Shown here one piece after another: positions 49,782 to 59,838 of a DNA stretch of 64,000 bases. The translations under genes and the position numbers were made by a program. Every line of letters starts with the position of its first letter. The first letter of the stretch is position 1. The stretch covers positions 186,001-250,000 of the forward strand of contig MKWR01000031.1 in NCBI GenBank assembly GCA_001899855.1. The letters are read 5' to 3'. The stretch is from Lysobacterales bacterium 63-13 (GTDB taxonomy: Bacteria; Pseudomonadota; Gammaproteobacteria; Xanthomonadales; Rhodanobacteraceae). Below the pieces are notes generated by a model. That model was not told the DNA's origin. It saw only the letters and a program-made list of their open reading frames with translations, and ran no database searches.

Positions 49782-50078
49782 TCGGCAGCGGCCGCTGGTC
49801 GGATCGTCCTGTGAGTGCAAATTCCTGACAGTTTGCGCCGCGCGCCAAGCGCACGCGCTGTCGCCGGAACGATCAGGCCGGCTGCCGCTTGGCGCTTGCA
49901 GCCTTCCGGGGTGGCACGCTGCTTGCTTGCATCTTGCTTGATACGTGACGGTGGGTTCGGCTGAACGCTGCGGGCCGGGTCTCGTCGATCGAGCGGGCGC
50001 CAGGTTGCGCCCGACAGCGGCGGCAAATCCCGGAACCGGGCCGTTGCTGTCCACGCACTTGGCCATGGGTGGCGCAAT

Positions 50079-51638
50079 ATGTTTCTTCGGAAAGACCCGG
50101 ACGAAAGACTCCTGGCGGCGATGAATGCGCCGTTGCGATCTGCCGCGGTCGTTGGCAAATGCCTGGCGATACTCGCCCTGAGCAGCGCCCTGGTCGTCGT
50201 CATCGGCGGCACCAGCCACGTCTTCGGACGGCCCCTGATTGCCTTGCTGCTGACCGCGATCATCGCTGCGGTGCTGGTGTCACTGCGTCCGCGCCTGTTC
50301 CTCGCGCCACTTGGTGCCGCGGAACGCCTGGATGAGCGCAGTGCGCCGCCGGCCATCAATGTCGATCCACTGTTCCTGATGTCGCCGTCGCCAGCTTTGC
50401 TGGTCGACTGCGAATCGCGCGGGATCCTGGCTGCGAACCAGGCGGCCGCCGACCTGTATGGCTACGCGCTCGGCGATCTGGGGCACCTCTCGCTGGCAGC
50501 GTTGTTGCCGGTCGCCGCGACCCCCGACGAGGCGCAAGGCGACCTGCCCGCTGCCGGACTTGCCCGACACCAGCGCGCCGACGGTAGCTCGTTCTGGGGC
50601 GAACTGCAGTATTCCCGCATCGAACATGCGGCCCATGCCGCCTGGCTGGTGACGATCACCGATGTCAGTACGCGCATGAATCTCGCCCGCAACCTGGAAA
50701 ACAGCGAGCGCCTTGCCGCCGACCTGATCGAGCTCAGCCTTGGCATCGTCTTCATCCACGACCTCAACGGCGACTTGCGCACGGTCAACCCCGCCTTTGC
50801 CCAGGCACTGGGCTACACTGCCGAGGAACTGGCAGGCCGCAACCTTGGCGAGTTCCTGCCGCCGGGCCAGTGCGGGGCGTTCGGCGGCTACCTGTCGAGC
50901 ATCGATCAGGATGGCGTGAGCGATGGCGTGATCCGCCTGCGCACGCGCGATGGCGGCGAGTGCGTCTGGGAATACCGCAACCGCCTGCGCCTTGGCAGCG
51001 ATGGCGGCAAATCCATACTCTGCTGCGCGATCGACATCAGCGAGCGCTCGCGCAACGAGCGTCGCCTGCTGGAAACCCGCAACAAGGATCCCCTCACCGG
51101 CTGCTACACGCGGCCGCACCTGCAGGTATTCGAGGAAGCCGCCGAGCCGGCTGCGTGCTGGGCGGCTATCGTCATCGAAATGGATCATTTCCAACGCTAC
51201 ACCGACAGCCACGATCATCGCGCTGGCGAGCAGGCCATCATCGGCACCGCACGCATGCTCGAAGGCATGGTGCGCAGTGACGATTCCGTGGTGCGCCTGG
51301 GTGCTGACGAATTCGTCATCCTCCTGCGCCGGTGCGATCAGGCCACGCTGGAATCATTTGTCGGCCGCCTGCAGCGTCTGCGTGACAATCAGGCCGGCGT
51401 GCCGTTCACCTTTGGCCTGGCCATGCGCAAGGATGGCGAGAACCTCACGGAAACCATCCACCGCGCCGATCGCCAGCTCGTCGAGCGCCGCGTCATCGAA
51501 CGCAGCAGCATCCGCGTTGGCAACCCGCGGGAGGCGCGTTTGCTGGCGCATCGACGCTTGCCGAGTGCGCGCCTGGCGGAACTCGCTGCAGCCGAGGGCG
51601 AGATCCTCGTCCTGCGCGATGCCGGCAGTTCGGCCTGA
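50079..51638 (+). CDS. membrane PAS-PAS-GGDEF protein with degenerate cyclase motif
   Basis: A 519-residue protein. Two N-terminal membrane helices (about 24-70). Two PAS domains (about 95-205 and 210-335; the first DLYGYALGDL, the second NPAFAQALGYTAEELAGRN). A GGDEF-type domain (about 345-475) whose signature is GADEF (408-412) instead of GGDEF. The usual first metal Asp is Glu (IEMDHFQ), and the guanine-binding Asn of the ND motif is Thr (RYTDSHDH). Cyclase activity is therefore doubtful; it may bind GTP or act as a partner. No EAL domain. Confidence 0.87.
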   Translation: MFLRKDPDERLLAAMNAPLRSAAVVGKCLAILALSSALVVVIGGTSHVFGRPLIALLLTAIIAAVLVSLRPRLFLAPLGAAERLDERSAPPAINVDPLFLMSPSPALLVDCESRGILAANQAAADLYGYALGDLGHLSLAALLPVAATPDEAQGDLPAAGLARHQRADGSSFWGELQYSRIEHAAHAAWLVTITDVSTRMNLARNLENSERLAADLIELSLGIVFIHDLNGDLRTVNPAFAQALGYTAEELAGRNLGEFLPPGQCGAFGGYLSSIDQDGVSDGVIRLRTRDGGECVWEYRNRLRLGSDGGKSILCCAIDISERSRNERRLLETRNKDPLTGCYTRPHLQVFEEAAEPAACWAAIVIEMDHFQRYTDSHDHRAGEQAIIGTARMLEGMVRSDDSVVRLGADEFVILLRRCDQATLESFVGRLQRLRDNQAGVPFTFGLAMRKDGENLTETIHRADRQLVERRVIERSSIRVGNPREARLLAHRRLPSARLAELAAAEGEILVLRDAGSSA

Positions 51639-51641
51639 GCG

Positions 51642-52985
51642 CTACTCGAAGCCGTTGGCGAAGATCAAATCACTGCCGAGGGTCAGGCAGCTTGGCGTAT
51701 TCGCGGCGACCCGGTTGCGCAACAGCGTGATGTGGGGCGGGGCGAACTTCTGCACGTTCTGCCCGCAATTCGCAGTGCTGACATGGCAGTAGCTCATGGC
51801 CGTGCCTTTCGGTGAATCGGGAGTGCCGGTCGGGCAACTTACGGTTCCGGAATAGCAGCCGCTTTCGCCGTTGTAGCAGCGATCGATCGTGTTCGTGCCG
51901 GTTGGATAGACAGCCGTGCTCGCATTGGAGCAGTGGGTATGTGCAGCACCGAAATTGTGCCCCAGTTCGTGGCCGACGATAAACGCGCTTGAGGCAACGC
52001 CGATTCCCGAGTTGGTGAAGATCTGATTGACGCTGTAGCTGCCGCCGGAACCGCTGCTCCGGCAATAGAAATCGACCCAGGCGATGCCCGAGGCGGAATT
52101 GCCGGAATTTGAGTTTCCGGAAAGGAGCATGGCGAACGCCCGGCTGACTGCATTGCCGCCGCTGCTGTAATTCGCCTGCCAGTAATTGCCGAACTCGTTG
52201 AGCATGGCAGATGTGGCCGAGGTGTCGGCATTGGCGAACGGATCCGAACCCGGACGCAGGAAGGTCGTGCCTTGCTGCAGGTTCACGTCGAGGTCACGCT
52301 GGTACATCACATTCATCTGCGCGAACAGGTCGGCGATCCACGCGGTGGCCTGTGCGGAATTGTTCGAGAAGCGCTTGAGCATGAAGCTCGAATCCGTATC
52401 CACCGCGACCACGGCATTGCGCAGCACGCCGGCGGGCACTTGCGCATCGAGCAGATGATCGAGTGGCGAAGCCGTCGAGGAGGGATTGGGCAGGGAATCC
52501 TCATTGGCGGTGAACTCAAGTTTCACGCCGGGTGGCAAGGCCTGCTCGGCCTTGACCGCATGCATGCTCCAGCCATCCGCCACACGTTCGCTGCGCAGCT
52601 CGAACGGTCCGCTCGCCGCCGAGCCGGCGGCGTAGGGCTCGCCCTTCAGATCCGCATCAAAGGAAATGGCAACGCGGACAGTTCCATCCGGGCTGTAGCC
52701 CAGCAGATGGATGCGCTGGCTGCGTGGCAACTCATGCTCGCCTGCGGCATCGACGAGGATGATGCGCGCGTCCGCGGCATAGACATCGATGCGGCGAAAG
52801 CTCATGTCGCTGAACACGCCGGGCCCAGCGGGAAACCCGTTCACCTCGACGCTTGCGCCAACCGGTGTGTTGGCCATGTCGGAAATAACAGACCACTCAA
52901 GGGTGGTCGTGGCATTGCCAGCCGTGGCGGCCGCAGCGCCCGTGGACAGGCCGATGGCGAAGAAAAGCTGGAGCAAGATACGCAT
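51642..52985 (-). CDS. secreted metzincin metalloprotease
   Basis: A 447-residue protein; signal peptide to about Ala22 from ATG 52985. The prodomain-like part (about 25-185) has beta strands. The catalytic domain (about 187-425) has the zinc motif HELGHNFGAAH (His339, Glu340, His343, His349) and the Met-turn AMSYC. It resembles reprolysin-like M12 proteases with several Cys residues. It ends in SDLIFANGFE, a short C-terminal motif also seen inside two other secreted proteins in this window. Neighbouring subtilase is on the same strand, 202 bases away. Confidence 0.88.
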   Translation of the reverse strand: MRILLQLFFAIGLSTGAAAATAGNATTTLEWSVISDMANTPVGASVEVNGFPAGPGVFSDMSFRRIDVYAADARIILVDAAGEHELPRSQRIHLLGYSPDGTVRVAISFDADLKGEPYAAGSAASGPFELRSERVADGWSMHAVKAEQALPPGVKLEFTANEDSLPNPSSTASPLDHLLDAQVPAGVLRNAVVAVDTDSSFMLKRFSNNSAQATAWIADLFAQMNVMYQRDLDVNLQQGTTFLRPGSDPFANADTSATSAMLNEFGNYWQANYSSGGNAVSRAFAMLLSGNSNSGNSASGIAWVDFYCRSSGSGGSYSVNQIFTNSGIGVASSAFIVGHELGHNFGAAHTHCSNASTAVYPTGTNTIDRCYNGESGCYSGTVSCPTGTPDSPKGTAMSYCHVSTANCGQNVQKFAPPHITLLRNRVAANTPSCLTLGSDLIFANGFE

Positions 52986-53134
52986 GTCCGGTTCCCGGCA
53001 ATCATTTCCCGGGCCATTCTGCCAAAACTCGCCAGCGGCGATCGTGATCCGCGCCGCATGCCTTCCAATGCGCCTTTCCATGCGCGTCGCTTTCGCGCGG
53101 ATCGGTTCGCAACAGGCGGAGCTTGCTGCCGCTC

Positions 53135-53162
53135 AAAAAGAAGGGCGCCTTTCGGCGCCCTT
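53135..53162 (-). terminator. rho-independent terminator of the subtilase gene
   Basis: A 9-base stem (AAGGGCGCC 53141-53149 with GGCGCCCTT 53154-53162), loop TTTC. On the minus strand it is followed by CTTTTTG. It lies 25 bases after the subtilase stop. Confidence 0.88.
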
Positions 53163-53187
53163 CGAATCAACTGCGCATCAGGGCGGA

Positions 53188-56100
53188 TCAGGGAATGGTG
53201 ATCGGCATGCCAGCGCGGTTGTAGGCGTAGCCGAGCACGGTGGCCGGATGGCCGGTCGTGCCGGTGGTCTGCAGATGCACGTAGCCGTAGGTGACGATGT
53301 TCGGCGTCACTGTCGTGTTCGTGAAGCGCACGCCCAGATAGCCATCCACGCCGCCGGCCTGGCGGAAGTTCGTGGTTGCGCTCACGGTCGAGAACTGCGA
53401 TGTCGGCCCGACACTATTGCCCGATGTGAGAACGATGTAGTTGCCGCCAGCCGTCGCCGCGACGCCTGCAGGGGCCAGCGTTCCCGAATTCGGCCAGAAG
53501 AACGTGAGGTTGGTGGTGCCGTAGGGATTCCATGCCGATCCGGGTGTTTCCACCGTGCCGTGGGTGCCCGCCACGAAATCAAAGTAGACGCCGTCACCAT
53601 TTGCAGGAACGAGGACGCTGAGCGGACCCGAGTCGACGATGAGGTTGCCGACGAACAAGGTCGCCGACGCAGCCGCGGCATTGCTGCCGTTGCTCGTCTG
53701 CAGTGCACCGACGGCAATCGTGTTGGCGTAGTCCTGGTTGGTTGCCGAGGCGACATTGACGGTCACTGTGCAGCCTCCCGGAGGTATCTGCGCGCCACTG
53801 CCCAGCGAAACCGAGCCACTGCCCGCTGCCGCGGTGACCACGCCACCAGTGCAGGTGGTCGAGGCATTCGGTGTTGCGGCCACAGCAAGACCAGCAGGGA
53901 AGGTGTCGGTCAGGGCGGACGTCAGCGTGGCAGCGCTCGCTGCGGAGTTGCCGAGCGAGATCGTCAGCGTACTCGGCGTATTGATCTCGACACCGACCGG
54001 TGAGAAGGACTTGGCAACGGTCGGCGGCGGCGGATTGCAGACCGGTGGCGTATTGCTGTCGCCAAAGATCAGATCGTCGACATCCATGGTGTTGCCGGCC
54101 GTGGTGCTGGTCGTCTGCGCCGTCTGCTTGGCGACGACATTGCCGATGTAGGGCGAAGACACCGCGTTGGCACCGCTGTAGATCGAAATGCCGTTGACGC
54201 AGACCTCGACGGTGTGCGCCGCCCGGTTGAAGATCATGCTGATGTCGAAATAGGTCGCCAGCGGCCAACTTGCGCCGGTTGGCTCATACAGGCCTGTCGT
54301 GAAGTTCGGCATCTGGATCTGCCGCGCAGCACCCTTGTCGAAGCGCACCAGCGTACTGACCACGCCCGCAACCGGATCCTGTGGATTGAAGTCGAACGTC
54401 GCGCCATTGGTATTGCGCGTGATGCGCAACTTGGCCGTCAGCACCGAGTAGTTGGCCGTGCCAACCACTTGTGTCGGCGAGATCGCCGACTGCGATGTCG
54501 CCGTCGACGTAGTCGAGGTGATGCGCAGATGCTGGGTGCCAGCCGCCGGCTGGGCCGCAGAGATTGTCGTATTCGTTGAGTTGCTGCCGAACCAGCCCTG
54601 CTGTCCGTTGACCGCGCCTACAGTGAACGGCGATTCGAAGCCGGTGCTGTAGGTCGTCGGCGTCGGTGCCAATGCGCGATAGACCGCCGAAGCCGCCGTA
54701 GGGCTGTTGCCCGCATCGGTCTGCAAGGACCCCGCTGCGATCGTGTTCGTGTAGTAGCCCGCCGTTGCCGAAACGACGTCGACCACGACCGTGCAGCCCG
54801 TGGTCGGGATCTGCGCACCAGTAGCAAGCGTGACAGAGCCCGAACCGGCTGCCGCCGTGACGGCACCCGAGGGGCAGGTGGTCGAGGCGTTGGGTGTCGA
54901 TGCCACGACCAGGTTGGCCGGGAACGTGTCGACCAGATCCGCCGTCAACGTAGCCACCGAGGCCGGGTGGTTCAATGAAATCGTCAGCGTGCTTGGTGAG
55001 TTCGCCGTGGTCACTGCCGGCGCGAAGGCTTTCGTGACCGTGGGTGGCGCGACACCGCAGGTGATCGTGTCGACCCACCATCCGGATGTTCCCGATGCGG
55101 CACCCGAGCTGTCATCAGCCGAACGCCACCGCAGGCGGCTCGGCTGGTTGGCCGCTGCCGCCGGGAAGATCACCGAACTGGTGACGAATGCACCCGACGT
55201 CGTGCCCGTCCAGGCAAAGCGTCCACCGATCGGGCTCGAGAAGCCGGCCGAGATGGGCGTCGCGCCATAACCGCCGCTGATGAACGAACCGCCGGCTGCG
55301 ATGATGTCCTGATAGGCACCGCCATTGATCGAGATTTCCAGCACGCCGCCATCGAAACCGCTCTCGAGGTTGTAGCGGTTGCGGAATGTCAATGTCGTTC
55401 CCGCTGCCGGGGCGAACTGCGGTGAGATCAGGTAAAGATCGGCGACCGTAGTCAGATTGGGAGCGAACCCCGAATTGGGTGCCGTATCCGACACGGTGCT
55501 GACCGTCGTCCACGCACCCGTGCTGCCGCCGATGCCGTCGACGAACGACCAGCCGGCAGGAAGTGCTGGAGCGGTGGCGCCATCAAACGCTTCGGTCGGA
55601 CAAATGGGTAGCGGGGGAGTGGTGACCGTCAGGGTCGCATTCGCCGCCGCCGCGTTGTTGCCCGTGCTGGTTTGCAGGGCACCGGCGACGATCGTGTTGT
55701 TGTAGACACTGGCCGAAGCCGATGTGACATCAACCGAGACCGTGCAACTGCCTGCTGCGGGAATCTGCGCTCCAGTGGCCAAGGACACCGAACCCGATCC
55801 CGCTACGGCCGTAACCGTGCCACTGGGGCAGGTCGTCGAAGCGGCAGGAGTTGCCGCAACCACGAGGCCGCTGGGGAAGGTGTCGGTCAGATCCGCACTG
55901 AGGGTCGATGCGACCGGGCCGGCATTGTTCAAGGTGATGGTCAGCGTGCTGTTGACATTGGTCTCAACGCTGGTCGGGGCAAAGGCCTTGCTCAGCGTGG
56001 GTGCCTGCGAACCGCCGTTGGGGACGTTGAAGGTGAGCGGCACGGTGACGACAGGCAGGTTGGTCGCATTGCTGGCAATGCACAGGGTTGCCGTGTAGGT

Positions 56101-59100
56101 GCCGGCACTGAGGCCTGCGGCATCGAACACGACCGGAACCACCTGCGAGCCGGCAAAACCGAGCGAACCGGACGTCGGGGTCAGGCTGACCCAGGACGGC
56201 AGCACGCAACTGACCGTACCCTGCACGAAGGCCGACATGTTCACGGTGGCCGGATCCGACTGGAACTGCGTCGGATCATCGTACGGCGCGTAGATCACCG
56301 GCGGATTGCCGACTTGCGGGTCGGAGCTGACGCGCCATGCCCACAGCGGGTTGGCGGCAGTTCCGGCACCACTGCCATTCATGCTCGGGAACACCGTCAA
56401 CCAGTAGCGTCCGCTCGATAGGTTGAGCGGCGGAACACCGGGTGCGCTGAGCACGAGTTGCGCGGCACCGGCCGTGCCGGTGATGCCCGTCGTGGCGGCG
56501 GTACCGATGGTGTTTGTATACGTCCACACGGGCGCGGCACCAAAGCCTTCCGGAGCGCCGGCAGGCAGACCCGCATTGTCGGCATAGATGCTGAAGGTTA
56601 CCGAAGGCGTATTGGTGGTCGTCAGATTGCCGCTTGGCAGCAGGAATCCGTTTGCACGCAACGTGGTGACGCTGGTCGTGCCGCTGATGTCGAAATTCTG
56701 CGACCAGTAGTTGCCTTCGGACACGCCGAGATACAGGCCGCCCAACTGGCCACTGCCCGATGTCGTCGTGTTGAGTGGCGTGACCTGTGCGGTGCCGGTG
56801 CTGGTGACCGACCAGTCCAGCGTCGGGTTGCCGATGTTGGCGATCGTCAAGTCATTGCTGACCGTGGTGTCCGAGCTGCCGGACAGGCTGCCCGGGGTGA
56901 CCTGGATGATCGGGCCGGCCGGGTTCAAGGCGATCGGCAGGTGCAAGGTCGGCTCGTCGCCGGCGCTTGGGGTGAGGACCAGTTCACCAAGATTCCATTG
57001 TGCGGAAGTCAACAGTGCGCCGTGCGCGGTGACCGTGATCGTGCGCGATCCGGTTGCATTGACCGTGAACGAGGCCGGCGAGAACTCGACTGCACCAGCC
57101 GGGAAGCCGACCGCTGACAGCGTGTAGGTCTGGCTGCCGGCGCGGGCGCGGCGGAACGTGCGCGTGAAGGTGGTGTCACCGACGAAGTTCGCCTTGGCCA
57201 TGCTGGCCAGGTTCAAGGTCGAGATGTCACCGGCGGTAGCCGGGTTGGCGGCGAGGAAGTTGGCCGCGGTCTCGTCCATGATCAGGCCGACCTTGGAGGC
57301 GGCACTCAGATTGACGCGTCCGGAACCGTAGTCCCACAGGCGCACGGGCGAGCCGTCCGAGTTGATTGCGCCAAAGTTGTTCGAGCTCAGGTTGAGCGCG
57401 GACTTGACCTGGGTAGCCGACCACGTCGGGTTCAACGCGCGCATCAATGCCGCTGCGCCCGCCATGTGCGGACTCGACATCGACGTGCCGTTGCTGAGGT
57501 AGACGCCGTTCGGGCCGACCACATTGGCCGCACCGGCGGCGAGGATGTCCACGCCAGGCCCGGAGATGTCAGGCTTGACCATGCCCTGTCCGCTGACCAG
57601 ACGCGGGCCGCGGAAACTGAAATCGGCGACGACGTCACCCTGGCTCGGGAAGGCCTGCGCGGCGATGTCGATGGAGACGGTTGCCGTGGCTGGATTCGAG
57701 CCGGCTTCGAGGTTGAGCCAGTCGCTCATCAACATCGACCACGAGGTATCCGCGGCACCGAGGTTGAGATATACCGCATCGACGAAGATGACGCCGACGG
57801 CACCGGCATTGATCGCTGCCGTGCGACGTGCGCCACTGCCGCAATTGCTGGCCGTGCCATCGAGGTGCAGAACGGCGATCGCGCCGGAGGCAACCGGTGG
57901 CGGCGCGGTGTCATCGAAGCCATCCGCAAAGATGCGATCGGCCGGCGCACCGCTGCGCACGAACGTGTTGGGTGGGTAGGCTGCACAACCGTCGGTCGAG
58001 CCGTTGGCGAAGCCGGGACTCTTGATCAGTGGCACATTGACTTGATTCTGCGTGGGCAACGGTGCGCCACCCGGGCGCATCGGGATGTCCTGCGTGTTTG
58101 CCGGCGGGCTCGCTTCGCTGGTCAGGTCGAGGCTGACGGCGATGATGCGGTCCTCGGTCGAGGCGGCCACGGTCTCCACCCACGGTTCCATGTGGTTGAC
58201 CTGGCCTTGCGGGTTCGGCACCGAAGTGCTGGTGTTGCCGGCCGATGCGGCAACGAAGGTGCCGGCGGCAACCGCGTTGCGGAAGGCCGTCGAGGTTGCG
58301 TCGGTCCACGGCGAAGTACCACCGCTGATCGAATAGTTGATGACGTCAACGCCATCGGCCACCGCCTGGTTGGCGGCTTGCGCGGTTGCCGTGCTCGGGC
58401 AGGTCGACGGGCATGCCAGATAGGCGATCACGTTGGCGTGCGGCGCCACGCCGGAGATGGTGAACGCGCCACTGGAGAAGCTTGCATTCCAGGTGTTGCC
58501 GGCCACCGTGCTTGCCGTGTGCGAGCCGTGACCTTGCGTGTCGGTGCCGGTGGTGCCGGGTGCGGCGAAATTGTAGATGCCGATCAGCTTGTCGTTGCAC
58601 TTGCCGGCATCGATGCCACCCGGCGCGCACTGGCCGAGATAGGTGCCATTGCCCTTCGGGTTCTGGTGGACGTATCCATCAACCGGTCCGACCGCGGCAA
58701 ACGCCGGGCTTTCCCAGTTGATGCCGGTATCGATGTCGCCGATGAGGATGCCTTCACCCTTGGTGGCCACGCCGCTGGCGGTCATGCCGTCCCAGATCGA
58801 AGTGGCGCCAATGAATGCGGGACCGCGATCGGTGGCCAGCTCCAGTTCGTGTTCGCGCTCGATGAACATCACGTCCGCGCGTTTCATGACTTCGGATGCT
58901 TCGGCATTGCTGAGGCGCACGATCACTGCATTCAATGCGTGCTGCATGCGTGCCATCACCTGCAGCGGACGCTGCAGGTTGCCGCTCATCTCATCGACAA
59001 AGGCTTGTTGCCGTGTTTCGAGGTAGCCCACGTAGGCGCGCGCGGCAGCGGAATCCATGTCGATCTTGGCGCTGCTGACACCGTTGCGCTCGATGTGCCC

Positions 59101-59373
59101 GGGAGCAGGCAGGCTGGCGACTTCGCCGGCGTAGGTTGCCAGCGGCGCTTCCTTGAAGACGACCGTGTACCAGGCGGGCCCTTCCACCGGCGACGCCAGC
59201 AAGGTGCTGGTCGACGCGATCTTTGGCAGGGTCGCCGAGAAATTGATGATCGGATTGTAGGTGGTGGCACCCACTGATGACGTGAGACCGGTCATCAGGG
59301 TCAATGCAAGCGCGCTTGCCAGTGGCGTTGTCCGCCGCTTGGCACCGCGTATTACGGTGGAAGTCCAATTCAT
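53188..59373 (-). CDS. large secreted S8 subtilase with three alternating repeat modules
   Basis: A 2061-residue protein. Signal peptide to about Ala36; inhibitor I9-like propeptide (about 65-180). The subtilase domain has Asp215 (GDIDTGINW), His282 (GHGSHTA) and Ser631 (GTSMSSPHMAG), with a PA domain insert (about 445-590) that carries IFADGFDD near 481-488. After a fibronectin-like part come three copies of a ~125-residue DUF11-like unit (about 1123-1251, 1443-1561, 1782-1908; each with K-F-P, STL.I.L and ASTTC), each followed by a different beta-sandwich-like module. ATG 59373 has GGGGAT upstream. A 22-base palindrome lies 41 bases before the start. Likely released or surface-bound. Confidence 0.9.
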   Translation of the reverse strand: MNWTSTVIRGAKRRTTPLASALALTLMTGLTSSVGATTYNPIINFSATLPKIASTSTLLASPVEGPAWYTVVFKEAPLATYAGEVASLPAPGHIERNGVSSAKIDMDSAAARAYVGYLETRQQAFVDEMSGNLQRPLQVMARMQHALNAVIVRLSNAEASEVMKRADVMFIEREHELELATDRGPAFIGATSIWDGMTASGVATKGEGILIGDIDTGINWESPAFAAVGPVDGYVHQNPKGNGTYLGQCAPGGIDAGKCNDKLIGIYNFAAPGTTGTDTQGHGSHTASTVAGNTWNASFSSGAFTISGVAPHANVIAYLACPSTCPSTATAQAANQAVADGVDVINYSISGGTSPWTDATSTAFRNAVAAGTFVAASAGNTSTSVPNPQGQVNHMEPWVETVAASTEDRIIAVSLDLTSEASPPANTQDIPMRPGGAPLPTQNQVNVPLIKSPGFANGSTDGCAAYPPNTFVRSGAPADRIFADGFDDTAPPPVASGAIAVLHLDGTASNCGSGARRTAAINAGAVGVIFVDAVYLNLGAADTSWSMLMSDWLNLEAGSNPATATVSIDIAAQAFPSQGDVVADFSFRGPRLVSGQGMVKPDISGPGVDILAAGAANVVGPNGVYLSNGTSMSSPHMAGAAALMRALNPTWSATQVKSALNLSSNNFGAINSDGSPVRLWDYGSGRVNLSAASKVGLIMDETAANFLAANPATAGDISTLNLASMAKANFVGDTTFTRTFRRARAGSQTYTLSAVGFPAGAVEFSPASFTVNATGSRTITVTAHGALLTSAQWNLGELVLTPSAGDEPTLHLPIALNPAGPIIQVTPGSLSGSSDTTVSNDLTIANIGNPTLDWSVTSTGTAQVTPLNTTTSGSGQLGGLYLGVSEGNYWSQNFDISGTTSVTTLRANGFLLPSGNLTTTNTPSVTFSIYADNAGLPAGAPEGFGAAPVWTYTNTIGTAATTGITGTAGAAQLVLSAPGVPPLNLSSGRYWLTVFPSMNGSGAGTAANPLWAWRVSSDPQVGNPPVIYAPYDDPTQFQSDPATVNMSAFVQGTVSCVLPSWVSLTPTSGSLGFAGSQVVPVVFDAAGLSAGTYTATLCIASNATNLPVVTVPLTFNVPNGGSQAPTLSKAFAPTSVETNVNSTLTITLNNAGPVASTLSADLTDTFPSGLVVAATPAASTTCPSGTVTAVAGSGSVSLATGAQIPAAGSCTVSVDVTSASASVYNNTIVAGALQTSTGNNAAAANATLTVTTPPLPICPTEAFDGATAPALPAGWSFVDGIGGSTGAWTTVSTVSDTAPNSGFAPNLTTVADLYLISPQFAPAAGTTLTFRNRYNLESGFDGGVLEISINGGAYQDIIAAGGSFISGGYGATPISAGFSSPIGGRFAWTGTTSGAFVTSSVIFPAAAANQPSRLRWRSADDSSGAASGTSGWWVDTITCGVAPPTVTKAFAPAVTTANSPSTLTISLNHPASVATLTADLVDTFPANLVVASTPNASTTCPSGAVTAAAGSGSVTLATGAQIPTTGCTVVVDVVSATAGYYTNTIAAGSLQTDAGNSPTAASAVYRALAPTPTTYSTGFESPFTVGAVNGQQGWFGSNSTNTTISAAQPAAGTQHLRITSTTSTATSQSAISPTQVVGTANYSVLTAKLRITRNTNGATFDFNPQDPVAGVVSTLVRFDKGAARQIQMPNFTTGLYEPTGASWPLATYFDISMIFNRAAHTVEVCVNGISIYSGANAVSSPYIGNVVAKQTAQTTSTTAGNTMDVDDLIFGDSNTPPVCNPPPPTVAKSFSPVGVEINTPSTLTISLGNSAASAATLTSALTDTFPAGLAVAATPNASTTCTGGVVTAAAGSGSVSLGSGAQIPPGGCTVTVNVASATNQDYANTIAVGALQTSNGSNAAAASATLFVGNLIVDSGPLSVLVPANGDGVYFDFVAGTHGTVETPGSAWNPYGTTNLTFFWPNSGTLAPAGVAATAGGNYIVLTSGNSVGPTSQFSTVSATTNFRQAGGVDGYLGVRFTNTTVTPNIVTYGYVHLQTTGTTGHPATVLGYAYNRAGMPITIP

Positions 59374-59413
59374 GTCTATCCCCAGATTGAATGCGTAAAG
59401 CAATGCGCAACGA

Positions 59414-59435
59414 ACCTGTCGCGATCGCGACAGGT
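59414..59435. promoter_or_regulatory. 22-base perfect palindrome, candidate operator
   Basis: ACCTGTCGCGA followed directly by its reverse complement TCGCGACAGGT, with no mismatch or gap. It lies 41 bases before the subtilase ATG on the minus strand, in the position of a promoter. The symmetry fits a dimeric repressor site; as RNA it would be a loopless hairpin without a T-run, so a terminator is less likely. Confidence 0.6.
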
Positions 59436-59788
59436 CAGACAACAAACGGTGAAACCCCCTGTAGCTCACTCCCGATCAAGCCATGGCGCTTGACACGAGC
59501 CGATCTTGGCCCGAGTCAAGGCTTTTCGCAACCGGGATTTTCGGGGTCCCGGGGGATTGCGACGAAATCGCATTTCCGTTTGTCCGGAAGCGCCATTCAG
59601 GTTGCAGGAACCGGGTCGGACTTGCCTGCCTGGCCGGCAGCAAGGGGGTAGTGCGCGAGGCCGTCGGGCGCGGCTCGGACTTGTGCGATCACCTGCCGCG
59701 GAAAGCAGGTTTCGGCAAGGCAGCGGAGCTGCACGCGACTGGCCTGGGCCGGTGCCGAGGAGCCAGGCCTTGCATGCCGGGAAAGGCC

Positions 59789-59823
59789 GATCCCGCCTTG
59801 GCCGGGTTCGGCTTGGCGGGATC
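59789..59823 (-). terminator. possible terminator after the exported-protein gene
   Basis: A 9-base stem (GATCCCGCC 59789-59797 with GGCGGGATC 59815-59823) 15 bases after the stop. On the minus strand it is followed by GGCCTTTCCC; the T-run is short, so strength is uncertain. Confidence 0.45.
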
Positions 59824-59838
59824 GGGTCGGGCGCTCAT

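Larger units (their letters stand above)
59374..59838. other. 465-base spacer upstream of the subtilase gene
   Basis: This holds the 22-base palindrome at 59414-59435 and, at 59789-59823, a 9-base stem (GATCCCGCC with GGCGGGATC) with an 18-base loop just after the next gene's stop. Open frames on the + strand here (for example from 59483) lack family features and cross the hairpin, so they are not annotated. Confidence 0.6.

Noticed and set aside
57466-59277. 603-codon open frame on the + strand opposite the subtilase
   Set aside because: It lies wholly antisense to the catalytic domain with clear S8 motifs; long antisense frames are expected at this GC content and it shows no family features.
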